A DNA stretch of 27,832 bases from Thermoplasmata archaeon. GTDB taxonomy: Archaea > Thermoplasmatota > Thermoplasmata > Lutacidiplasmatales > UBA184. The notes under the pieces are model-generated. The model did not search any database. It was given only the letters and a program-made list of their open reading frames with translations, and was not told the DNA's origin. The translations under genes and the position numbers were made by a program. Below are positions 14,687 to 22,188 of the stretch, piece after piece; position 1 is the stretch's first letter, and each line of letters begins with the position of its first letter. The DNA is taken from positions 1-27,832 of the forward strand of contig JASHPV010000131.1 of assembly GCA_030037875.1 (NCBI GenBank). The letters are read 5' to 3'.

Positions 14687-16094
14687 GCATCGGCTCTCCC
14701 AGCCAGAGCAGAGCGACCTCTTGAAGCAGTTCGGAGAAGGTCGGATGGGGCTGGATCGTGAGGGCCAGGTCGCGAACGGTCGCCCCCATCTCGATCGCAA
14801 AGCCGACTTCGCCTACGAGTTCGCTGACACCCATTCCCGCGCCTTGGAAGCCCAGCACGGATCCGGTTTTATCGTCGGCCACCAGCTTGACCCAGCCGTC
14901 GGTGGCGTGGGAGGCATGGGCGCGTCCGAGCGCCGCATAGGGAAACCGCGCTTCCCGTGCCGCGAAGCCGGCGGCCTGCGCCTCGGCCGTCGTAAACCCC
15001 ACGGTTGCAAGCTCGGGCACAGTGAACACGACGGACGGCATTGCCTGGAATTGGAACCGGGTCGACAGGCCCGCGATCGTTTCGGCGGCCACCACCCCCT
15101 CGCGGTAGGCTTTGTGGGCGAGCATCGGAGGCCGGCAACAATCGCCGACCGCGTAGATGTGGGCCACGTTCGTGGCTTGCCGGTCGTTTACGGGGATGAA
15201 GCCGGTCTGGGGATCCCGCGCGACCCCCGCCTCGTCCAGGCCCAACTCTTGGGTCGCCGGCATTTTGCCCACCGTGACGAACAACCGGTCGGCCGAGAGC
15301 TCTTGCGTGACCCCTTCCTTCTCGATGGTAAGCCGGACGCCGTCACCGGATCGGTCGAGAGAACGCGCCCGAGCGGCGGTGTGAATCTTTACCCCGCGGC
15401 CTTCCAGGCGCCGCGTCAGCTCGCGCGCGAGGTCCGGGTCCATCCCGGGCAACAGCTGCGGCATCAGCTCCACGATCGTGACCTGCGACCCCGCGGAGGC
15501 GGCGAACTCGCCCAGCTCGCAGCCACTCACGCCGCCCCCGAGGACCAGCAGCGAGGCCGGTAGCGACGTCCAGTTCAGCACATCGTACGCCGTTTCGACC
15601 TTCGTACCGTCCGGCTCAAATCCACGGAGCGAGGTCTGCACCGCCCCCACGGCAATGATCGCCTGCTCGAAATCGATCCGCTCCTTGCCGCCATCGGGGG
15701 CCGTCAGCTCGGCCGATTTCGGACCGGTGAATCGTACCGTTCCCGGGAGCACCGCGACGCCCGCACTCTTGAGGAGGGAGGCGACCCCCTGGCGCTCCTT
15801 CGCCACCACGGACTCCTTCCACCGCTGGGTCACGGCCAGGTCGAGCTGGAGCTGGCCCGTCGTCCGGATGCCTACCTCGGGGCCTTCCGTGCGCACGGCA
15901 TCGTAGAGCGACGCGAGATGGATCAGCGCTTTCGAGGGGATGCAGCCGCGGTTGAGACATTCTCCTCCCAGCTGGTCCTTCTCGACGAGCAGGGCGGGCC
16001 GGCCGAGCTGCCCCAACCGGATCGCGGCCACATAGCCACCCGGTCCCCCGCCGATGACGAGCACGCCGGCGGTCCGGGAATACGTTCCGGCCAC
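14652..16094 (-). CDS. lpdA: Dihydrolipoyl dehydrogenase (E3)
   Basis: FAD enzyme that reoxidises dihydrolipoamide on E2 with NAD+. The 480-residue protein is of normal size. It has the FAD loop VIGGGPGGY (13-21), the redox disulfide GGECLNRGCIPSK (C46, C51), the NAD loop LVLGGGVSGCELGEF, the second FAD motif HIYAVGD, and the C-terminal QPHPTFSE with the active-site base H450 and partner E455. The start is GTG at 16094, two bases after the stop of the second E1alpha gene, with GGAGGGG upstream as ribosome binding site. It serves the complex encoded by the same operon and possibly other lipoate enzymes such as the glycine cleavage system. Confidence 0.95.
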   Translation of the reverse strand: MAGTYSRTAGVLVIGGGPGGYVAAIRLGQLGRPALLVEKDQLGGECLNRGCIPSKALIHLASLYDAVRTEGPEVGIRTTGQLQLDLAVTQRWKESVVAKERQGVASLLKSAGVAVLPGTVRFTGPKSAELTAPDGGKERIDFEQAIIAVGAVQTSLRGFEPDGTKVETAYDVLNWTSLPASLLVLGGGVSGCELGEFAASAGSQVTIVELMPQLLPGMDPDLARELTRRLEGRGVKIHTAARARSLDRSGDGVRLTIEKEGVTQELSADRLFVTVGKMPATQELGLDEAGVARDPQTGFIPVNDRQATNVAHIYAVGDCCRPPMLAHKAYREGVVAAETIAGLSTRFQFQAMPSVVFTVPELATVGFTTAEAQAAGFAAREARFPYAALGRAHASHATDGWVKLVADDKTGSVLGFQGAGMGVSELVGEVGFAIEMGATVRDLALTIQPHPTFSELLQEVALLWLGEPMHVARRTVGRPS

Positions 16095-16096
16095 GA

Positions 16097-17149
16097 TTAC
16101 CCCTCCGCAGAGGGGGCGGAAACGGCCGGGGCGAAGACGTCCCGCTCTAGCGTCTCGGGACCGGGCGGCGCGGTACGCTCGGCCGCGGCGATCGCGTCCC
16201 GGAGGGTCGCATCGATCTGTCGGTCCATCTCCCGGACCAGGTCTTGAGAAAGGAGCCCGAGCGCTCCGAGCAGGCGCTCCATTCGTCCCACCGGGTCGTG
16301 CTGCGCGGAGCGCTCCCGCCAGTCCGCGGGCTGGTAGCGGCTGGGGTCGTCCGACGTCGAGTGCGGGCTCATCCGGTACACGACGAATTCGAGCAGCGTG
16401 GGTCCCCGTCCTTGGCGCGCGGTCTCGAGGGCGTCCGAGAGCTGAAGGTAAGTTTCGATGAAGTCCGAGCCGTCCACGCGGCGCCCGGGCATTCCGTAGG
16501 CCGCCGCCTTCTCCGCGAGCTCAGCGACCCGGCTCTGCTGCTCGACGGGGAGCGAAATCGCCCACTGATTGTTGGTGCAGCAGAAGACGACGGGGAGATG
16601 AAAGACGCCGGCGAAGTTCATCCCGGCGTGGAAATCGCTGACCGAGGTCGCCCCGTCCCCGAAGAAGGCCAGCGAGACCGCGTCATCGCTCCGAAACCGG
16701 AAGCCGTACGCGCACCCGACGGCCTGGCTCACCTGGGTGCCGACGCAGCTCGACATGGAGACGTAGCGGACCTCCCGGGCCGTGGGGTGGCAGGGCATCT
16801 GACGTCCCGACGCCGGGTCGAGACTATCGGCGAACAGGTGGTGGAGGTACGTGCCCAGAGGGTGCCCCCGCACTAGCGCCACGAGTTGCTCCCGAAGTCC
16901 GGGGAAGACCCAATCATTCTCCCGCACTGCGAGACCGGCCGCGATGCTGACGGCCTCTTGGCCGGTCGCGGGCCCATAGAACCCCACCCGGCCCTGCCGT
17001 TGGAGCCCCACCATCCGCTCATCGAGGCTCCGGGCGGTTCGCATCCACCGATACGCGGTCCACAGAAGCCCTGACCAATCTGCGCCGAGCCGTCGCTCGA
17101 GTTCGGGGGCCGTGTAAGGGAGAGGCAGCGGCGCGAATCCCGCACTCAT
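16097..17149 (-). CDS. 2-oxoacid dehydrogenase E1 alpha subunit, second copy
   Basis: A thiamine-diphosphate E1 alpha chain of 350 residues, paralogous to the one at 19436-20512. It has RSLDERMVGLQRQGRVGFYG, the ThDP signature FFGDGATSVSDFHAGMNFAG followed by CCTNNQWAIS, and the active-site loop PHSTSDDPSRYQ. All expected motifs are intact, so this is not a decaying copy. It would pair with an E1 beta to decarboxylate a 2-oxo acid and reductively acylate E2. It sits between E2 and E3, overlaps the E2 stop as ATGA and has no beta subunit gene of its own next to it. Whether its substrate is pyruvate, a branched-chain oxoacid or something else cannot be decided from sequence. Confidence 0.92.
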   Translation of the reverse strand: MSAGFAPLPLPYTAPELERRLGADWSGLLWTAYRWMRTARSLDERMVGLQRQGRVGFYGPATGQEAVSIAAGLAVRENDWVFPGLREQLVALVRGHPLGTYLHHLFADSLDPASGRQMPCHPTAREVRYVSMSSCVGTQVSQAVGCAYGFRFRSDDAVSLAFFGDGATSVSDFHAGMNFAGVFHLPVVFCCTNNQWAISLPVEQQSRVAELAEKAAAYGMPGRRVDGSDFIETYLQLSDALETARQGRGPTLLEFVVYRMSPHSTSDDPSRYQPADWRERSAQHDPVGRMERLLGALGLLSQDLVREMDRQIDATLRDAIAAAERTAPPGPETLERDVFAPAVSAPSAEG

Positions 17150-18447
17150 TTGAGTTCCGCGAACAACTGATGCGGGTCCTCAAGGTAGGACTTGACCACC
17201 GCGACGAACTGGGCTCCGACGATGCCGTCGAGCACTCGGTGGTCGAGCGAGAGAGAGAGGTTCATCAGGTCGGCCGGGCCGACCGTTCCGTCCGCGCGGT
17301 ACACCGGCCGTCGAGCGATGCGGTGGACGCCGAGGATCGCCACCTCGGGGTAATTCAGGATCGGTGTCGCGAGCACGCCGCCCAGAGCACCCAGGCTCGT
17401 GATCGTGAAGGTACCTCCGGTCATCTCCGCCCGAGTGAGCTTCCCTTCCCGGCCTTTCTCGGCGAGCTCCTGGACCTCTCGGGCGATGTCGGTGACACTC
17501 TTCTGGTCGGCGTGATGCACCACCGGAACCAGCAGTCCCTCCGGCGTCGCAGTCGCGATGCCGATGTTGAACGACTTGTGGATGGCGAGTTCCTGACGCT
17601 CATCGTCAAACCGAGCGTTCATTCGAGGGAAGGCCCGAAGGCCCGCCACGACCCCCTTCACCACGAACGGAAGGTAGCTCAGCCGGACGCCCTTCTTTTC
17701 GACGTGCTTCGCCATGCGGTCGCGGAGTTGGATGAGTTCCGACGCGTCGACCTCTTCGACGTAGGTGTAGTGGGCCGCCTTGTGGGTCGACTCCGTCATG
17801 TGCTCGGCGATGACGCGTCGAATCCCCCGCAGGGGCACGCGCTCGAGGATGTCCTCGTCCGCCGGGGCGGGGGCGACGCGCGGCGCTTCGACGACCGGGG
17901 CCGCGGGCGCGGGGACGGGGGGGGCGACAGGGGCCGCGCGGGCGGGCCCCGGGGAAAGCGTAGGTTTCGGGGCCACGACCGCTGCGCCCTGCGTCAAGTC
18001 GCTCTCCACGATGCGGCCTCCCGGCCCCGAACCGGAGATGGTCGACAGATCAATTCCGCGTTCGGCGGCGATCCGACGAACGTAGGGAGCCGCAAGGAAT
18101 CTTCCCGAGCTGGCGGGGGTGGCCGGGGTCGTCGGAGCGACGGGAGACACGCTCACAGAGACGGGTGGGACCGGGGTGGCCGCCACCCCGGGCGGCGGGG
18201 TGGCATCGCCCGAGATCTCAAAGGTCACGAGCACAGCCCCCACCTTGACCTTCTCTCCTTCTTGGGCGTGAACTCGAAGGACTTTACCGGCCTTCGGCGA
18301 GGGGATTTCCACGTTGGCCTTGTCAGTGAGGACGGAGACCAGCGGCGCATCTTCCTGGATCTGATCCCCCTCATGGACAAACCAGCGGACGACCTCGCCC
18401 TCGGCGACGCCCTCCCCGATGTCCGGGAGCCGGAACTCGTACTGCAT
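17146..18447 (-). CDS. 2-oxoacid dehydrogenase E2 (dihydrolipoyl acyltransferase)
   Basis: Core of the complex: carries the acyl group on lipoate and transfers it to CoA. The 433-residue order is: one lipoyl domain (1-79; lipoyl Lys43 in LTDKANVEIPSP), a Pro/Ala/Val linker, the peripheral-subunit binding domain (about 119-152; FLAAPYVRRIAAERGID), a second Ala/Pro linker (about 155-198), and the catalytic domain (about 200-433) ending in LDHRVLDGIVGAQF with catalytic-type H403 and D407. One lipoyl domain is usual for branched-chain and Thermoplasma-type E2. The ATG at 18447 follows AGAGGCGG. There is a 14-nt gap after E1 beta, and the stop overlaps the second E1 alpha ATG. The lipoyl lysine is the target of LipB downstream. 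Confidence 0.95.
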   Translation of the reverse strand: MQYEFRLPDIGEGVAEGEVVRWFVHEGDQIQEDAPLVSVLTDKANVEIPSPKAGKVLRVHAQEGEKVKVGAVLVTFEISGDATPPPGVAATPVPPVSVSVSPVAPTTPATPASSGRFLAAPYVRRIAAERGIDLSTISGSGPGGRIVESDLTQGAAVVAPKPTLSPGPARAAPVAPPVPAPAAPVVEAPRVAPAPADEDILERVPLRGIRRVIAEHMTESTHKAAHYTYVEEVDASELIQLRDRMAKHVEKKGVRLSYLPFVVKGVVAGLRAFPRMNARFDDERQELAIHKSFNIGIATATPEGLLVPVVHHADQKSVTDIAREVQELAEKGREGKLTRAEMTGGTFTITSLGALGGVLATPILNYPEVAILGVHRIARRPVYRADGTVGPADLMNLSLSLDHRVLDGIVGAQFVAVVKSYLEDPHQLFAELK

Positions 18448-18461
18448 CGTTCGACCGCCTC

Positions 18462-19439
18462 TTACCCGGCCCTCACCGTGTCCACGATCGCCTGACGAAT
18501 GCGGGCCGCGTTCGGGAGGTACAGATTCTCCAACGCGTAAGGGAATGGAGTATCAAAGCCCGTGACCCGATGGATCGGCGCCTTGAGCGAGAAGAAGGCC
18601 TTCTCTGCCAGGATCGCGGCGATCTCGGCGCCGTAGCCACAGAAGCGGGCAGCCTCGTGCACGATCACGGCACGCCCGGTCTTTTCCACCGAGGCGAGCA
18701 CGGCCCCGGCGTCCAACGGAACCAGCGTTCGTAGGTCGATGAGTTCGGCCGAGACTCCGTCCGCCTCGGCCGCCTGACAGGCTTCCGTGGCCGGAGGAAT
18801 CATCGCTCCGTAAGCAAAAACGCTCACGTCGGTGCCCTCTCGGACCGTCCGGGCTCTTCCGATCGGCACCCGCTGGTCGCCTTCGGGGACCTCTCCCGTC
18901 ACCGTACGGTAGATGCGTTTTGGCTCGAGGAAAATGACCGGGTCCGGGTCGAAGATTGAGGAGAGCAACAGTCCGTAGGCGTCGGCCGGGGTCGAGGGAA
19001 CCACCACTTTGAGACCGGCGGTGTGGGCGAAGTAGGCCTCGGTGCTCTGCGAGTGGTAGAGCCCGCCCTTGATGCCCCCGCCGTAGGGGCTCCGGATGAC
19101 CACATGGCATGGGTACTGACCCCCCGAGCGATACCGGAACTTCGCGAGCTCGCTCACGATCTGGTCGAATCCGGGATAGATGAAGTCCAGGAACTGGATC
19201 TCCGCGACCGGCTTGAGGCCGTAGAGCGCCATCCCGACCGCCGCGCCGACGATCCCGGTCTCCGACAACGGGGTGTCGATGACCCGGTCCGCCCCGAAGT
19301 CCTTGAGCAGACCCTCGGTGGCCCGGAACACGCCTCCGTTAACGCCGATGTCCTCTCCGAGGAGCAGCACCTCCGGGTCGGCGGACATGGCCGTGCGCAG
19401 CGCCCGGTTGACGGCCTGCACGAGCGTCACCTCGGTCAT
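18462..19439 (-). CDS. 2-oxoacid dehydrogenase E1 beta subunit
   Basis: The only E1 beta gene seen here, 325 residues, the normal length. It has the family segments EVLLLGEDIGVNGGVFRATE (23-42), DTPLSETGIVGAAVGMALYG, EIQFLDFIYPGFDQIVSE, GGGIKGGLYHSQSTEAYFAH and VPSTPADAYGLL. The C-terminal domain has SVFAYGAMI, IDLRTLVPLD and VIVHEAARFCGYG, as in transketolase C-terminal folds. It forms the alpha2-beta2 heterotetramer with an E1 alpha. The ATG at 19439 overlaps the first E1 alpha stop (ATGA), which suggests tightest coupling with that alpha chain. In other archaea such as Thermoplasma a comparable complex uses branched-chain oxoacids. Confidence 0.95.
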   Translation of the reverse strand: MTEVTLVQAVNRALRTAMSADPEVLLLGEDIGVNGGVFRATEGLLKDFGADRVIDTPLSETGIVGAAVGMALYGLKPVAEIQFLDFIYPGFDQIVSELAKFRYRSGGQYPCHVVIRSPYGGGIKGGLYHSQSTEAYFAHTAGLKVVVPSTPADAYGLLLSSIFDPDPVIFLEPKRIYRTVTGEVPEGDQRVPIGRARTVREGTDVSVFAYGAMIPPATEACQAAEADGVSAELIDLRTLVPLDAGAVLASVEKTGRAVIVHEAARFCGYGAEIAAILAEKAFFSLKAPIHRVTGFDTPFPYALENLYLPNAARIRQAIVDTVRAG

Positions 19440-20512
19440 GGCTTCACCAAACCCGAGTGCAGCATTTCCTCCAACTGATGGCGTTGCTCGTCAAGCTGCA
19501 GAGTTCGAGTGGCGAACACGTCGTCCAGGAAAGAAAGGGGATCCGCCGGCCCAATGGCCTCGGTGCGGGTGACGGCCGCCGAGATCTCGGCGCGGACCTC
19601 CTCGAGGAGCTTCGCATCTTGGTCCTCGGACCATTGCCCCGCTTCGATCAGCTCGTGCTTGAGGCGACCGATCGGGTCTTGCTTCTTCCACTCGGCCACC
19701 TCCGCGTCGGTCCGGTACCGGTGGGGATCATCCGAGGTCGAGTGGGCCCCGAGACGGTACACCTGCACTTCGATGAGCGTGGGGCCGGCTCCGGAGAGCG
19801 CCCGGGCTCGAGCCTCTCGGACCGCGCGAAACACCTGGTGCACGTCGTTACCGTCCACCACCACACCGGGAACGCCGTAGGCGACTCCCTTGTCGGCCAG
19901 CGTTTTCGCGGCAGTCTGGCGGCTCCGGGGGAGGGAGATCGCCCACCCGTTGTTCTGGCAGAAGAAGATCGTGGGCGCCTGGAATACGCCGCCGAAGTTG
20001 AGGCCGGCGTGGAAGTCGTTGGAGCTAGTCGCCCCATCCCCAAAGAACGGTATCGTGACGATGGGGTCCTTGCGGCGTCGGGCGGCGAGGGCGGCCCCGA
20101 CAGCCTGGATGATCTGGGTTCCGATCGGGCTGGACCCGACCACGAAGTTCCGGTCCCGATAGCCGTAGTGGTTGGGCATCTGCCGACCCTTCATCCGGTC
20201 GGCCGAATTGCCGAAGAATTGATCGAAGAGCTCGTCCAGCGTAACGCCCCGGACGAGGGCCACCCCGAGTTCGCGATACGCCGGAAAGACCCAGTCCGCG
20301 GGGTCGAGGGCCCAAGCGCCGGCCACCTGGGCGGCTTCCTGGCCCATCACCGGCGCGTAGAATCCGATGCGACCCTGTCGCTGCATCGCGAGGCATCGTT
20401 CGTCCAGAGACCGGGCAAGGAGCATGGTGCGATAGATGGGCCCGAGGTCTTCGGGAGCGATCTCGGTCGCCGAAGCGGCCGTGACCACCCGCCCAGGAAC
20501 CGATTGCGGCAC
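19436..20512 (-). CDS. 2-oxoacid dehydrogenase E1 alpha subunit, first copy
   Basis: First gene of the complex operon. The ThDP E1 alpha motifs are complete: RSLDERCLAMQRQGRIGFYA, GRQMPNHYG, FFGDGATSSNDFHAGLNFGG, FCQNNGWAIS and AHSTSDDPHRYR. The open frame starts at 20596, but a TATA-like box lies inside it at 20548-20556, so transcription should start near 20525. That leaves GTG at 20512 (358 residues, used here) or GTG at 20488 as starts; neither has a clear ribosome binding site, as expected for a leaderless or near-leaderless mRNA. The stop overlaps the E1 beta ATG. This copy is the natural partner of E1 beta by position. Confidence 0.93.
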   Translation of the reverse strand: MPQSVPGRVVTAASATEIAPEDLGPIYRTMLLARSLDERCLAMQRQGRIGFYAPVMGQEAAQVAGAWALDPADWVFPAYRELGVALVRGVTLDELFDQFFGNSADRMKGRQMPNHYGYRDRNFVVGSSPIGTQIIQAVGAALAARRRKDPIVTIPFFGDGATSSNDFHAGLNFGGVFQAPTIFFCQNNGWAISLPRSRQTAAKTLADKGVAYGVPGVVVDGNDVHQVFRAVREARARALSGAGPTLIEVQVYRLGAHSTSDDPHRYRTDAEVAEWKKQDPIGRLKHELIEAGQWSEDQDAKLLEEVRAEISAAVTRTEAIGPADPLSFLDDVFATRTLQLDEQRHQLEEMLHSGLVKP

Positions 20513-20547
20513 GAACGAGAGCGCCCAACCGGAGGGAGCGGGGGGCC

Positions 20548-20556
20548 GATTATAAG
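20548..20556 (-). promoter_or_regulatory. TATA-like box for the 2-oxoacid dehydrogenase operon
   Basis: On the minus strand CTTATAATC stands out in a GC-rich gap between Elp3 and E1 alpha. It is 36-44 nt upstream of the GTG at 20512, which predicts a leader of about 15 nt. It also argues that the seven genes from 20512 to 13101 form a unit separate from Elp3. Confidence 0.55.
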
Positions 20557-20570
20557 ATTGCGCGAGGAAA

Positions 20571-20590
20571 CGGACGGTTCGAACCTTCCG
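20571..20590. promoter_or_regulatory. 20-bp near-perfect palindrome upstream of the TATA-like box
   Basis: CGGACGGTTCGAACCTTCCG is centred on GGTTCGAACC, with arms extended by CGGA/TCCG across one mismatched pair. It lies 15-35 bp upstream of the TATA-like box of the dehydrogenase operon, where archaeal activators usually bind. It could equally be part of the Elp3 3' end. No regulator gene is adjacent. Confidence 0.4.
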
Positions 20591-20634
20591 TCGCACTCCA
20601 GCTCAAGGCCGCACCGGCTTTTCGACGGTCTCCC

Positions 20635-22188
20635 TCAGTTCGCGAGAGAGCGGGACATCCAAGGCCCGGTCCGGCTGTATCCGAGCTTTCGATAGTACTC
20701 CCGAGTGCCCACCGCGCTCATGACGAGCAGGGACCGGTATCCTGCGGTCCGAGCACCTTCCTCCGCCGCTTCGAGGAGCCGGCGGCCGAGACCCCGGTGC
20801 TGGTACTCTCGGTGTCCGTGCGCGCTCGCGTCCACCGGGACTTCCATGCCAAGCACTTTGAGCTCCCGGACGACCGGCTCGGCGAGGCCGCCGGGCGTGT
20901 TCGTCCCGGGGAATCGAAGCCGGAGAAAGCCCCCGACCGTGTCCGAAGCGGGGTCTTCCCAGCTGAGGAACTGCTCGCGGCCTCCCGACGCCTCGTACGT
21001 CTGGGTCCGGAGTTCGAACACGGACGGAGAGGGTGTCGACCCTCGACCCGGTTCCCGGCACCGGAGGCATCGACATCGGAGTCCCTGCGCGCGGAGGCGG
21101 GCCCGAGCGATCTCCCGCAGGTTCCCGTGGCGTACTCCCGCCGCGATCAAGCGTGCGGGGATGTCGCGCTGGATCCGTTGGATCCGAACGTAAGGGGGAA
21201 GCTCGGCTTTTTCCCGGGCCAGGAGCTGCGCGGCGGTTTCCGTGTCATACGGGGCATACCGACCGGCCCTCCACTCATCGAAGAGGGCGGTGCCGGGCAC
21301 CACCAACGTGGGATAGATTTTCAACATGTCCGGCCGGAAATCGGGGTCGTCGAACATCTGGCGGAAATCCGCGAGGTCTCGGTCCGGGTTCATTCCTGGA
21401 AGACCGAGCATCCAGTGGTAGCAGACCTTGAGACCCCGGTCCCGGGCCTCCCGCGTCGCCCGTCGGACCTCGTCCGTACCATGCGCCCGACCCACGGCCC
21501 ACAGCACGGGGTCGGTCAGACACTCGACGCCAATCTCGACACGAGTGACTCCGGCATCCAAAAGGTCCGGCAGGATTCTCGCATCGCACCAGTCGGGACG
21601 CGTTTCCACGGTCAAGCTCACGCAGCGCCGGGCTGCGGTCTCATTCGCTCGTTGGGCTTCGCTGAGGCTGGCGGCCGGTGCGTTGTTGAGTCCTTCGAAT
21701 ACCCCCCGGAAGACGTTCCGCCGGTAACTTGCCGGCCGGGCCGGAAACGTGCCCCCCATCAGGATCACTTCCACTTTGGAGGTCGAGTGCCCGATCGCCT
21801 CGAGTGACGCCAGGCGATGGCTCGTGATCGCTCGCGCGTCGTACTGGAATTGGGCTCCTCGTAACGCCGAAGGCTCTTCCCCCGTGTAGCTCTGCGGGGA
21901 CCGGTTATCCAGTCCCCCCGGGCAGTAGGAGCACTTTCCGTGGGGACACGCCGCGGGGGCCGTCATTACGGCCACAATCGCGACGCCCGAGAGGGTACGC
22001 GATGGCTTGCGCCGGAGGGCTTCTGCGAGGTGCTCTCGGTCGGCGGGCGAGGTCCGGGCGAGAAGCTCCGCGTTGGACAGCATGTGGTCCTCGAGACCGT
22101 CCCGGATCCATCGGAGTTTCTCCCGTTCCAGTTCCCCGCGGTCCGAAGGCACCGCGGCGGGAGCTGGCCCGTCGGGGCCGGTCGTCAT
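20635..22188 (-). CDS. elp3: Elp3, tRNA uridine(34) acetyltransferase (radical SAM plus GNAT)
   Basis: Makes cm5U-type modifications at the tRNA wobble uridine from acetyl-CoA. The 517-residue protein has the Elp3 iron-sulfur motif PAACPHGKCSYCPGG (C81, C86, C89; C-x4-C-x2-C), EVILMGGTFPARP, TVETRPDWCD, TRVEIGVECL, and LKVCYHWMLGLPGMNPDRDL. A Cys-rich stretch (RCRCLRCRE) precedes the GNAT domain, which shows HREYQHRGLGRRLLEAAEEG and a C-terminal TREYYRKLGY. Archaea have Elp3 without the other Elongator subunits. The ATG at 22188 overlaps the IPP isomerase stop (ATGA); an in-frame ATG four codons upstream would lie deeper in that gene. It is the last gene of the IPK-isomerase-Elp3 run. Confidence 0.95.
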   Translation of the reverse strand: MTTGPDGPAPAAVPSDRGELEREKLRWIRDGLEDHMLSNAELLARTSPADREHLAEALRRKPSRTLSGVAIVAVMTAPAACPHGKCSYCPGGLDNRSPQSYTGEEPSALRGAQFQYDARAITSHRLASLEAIGHSTSKVEVILMGGTFPARPASYRRNVFRGVFEGLNNAPAASLSEAQRANETAARRCVSLTVETRPDWCDARILPDLLDAGVTRVEIGVECLTDPVLWAVGRAHGTDEVRRATREARDRGLKVCYHWMLGLPGMNPDRDLADFRQMFDDPDFRPDMLKIYPTLVVPGTALFDEWRAGRYAPYDTETAAQLLAREKAELPPYVRIQRIQRDIPARLIAAGVRHGNLREIARARLRAQGLRCRCLRCREPGRGSTPSPSVFELRTQTYEASGGREQFLSWEDPASDTVGGFLRLRFPGTNTPGGLAEPVVRELKVLGMEVPVDASAHGHREYQHRGLGRRLLEAAEEGARTAGYRSLLVMSAVGTREYYRKLGYSRTGPWMSRSLAN

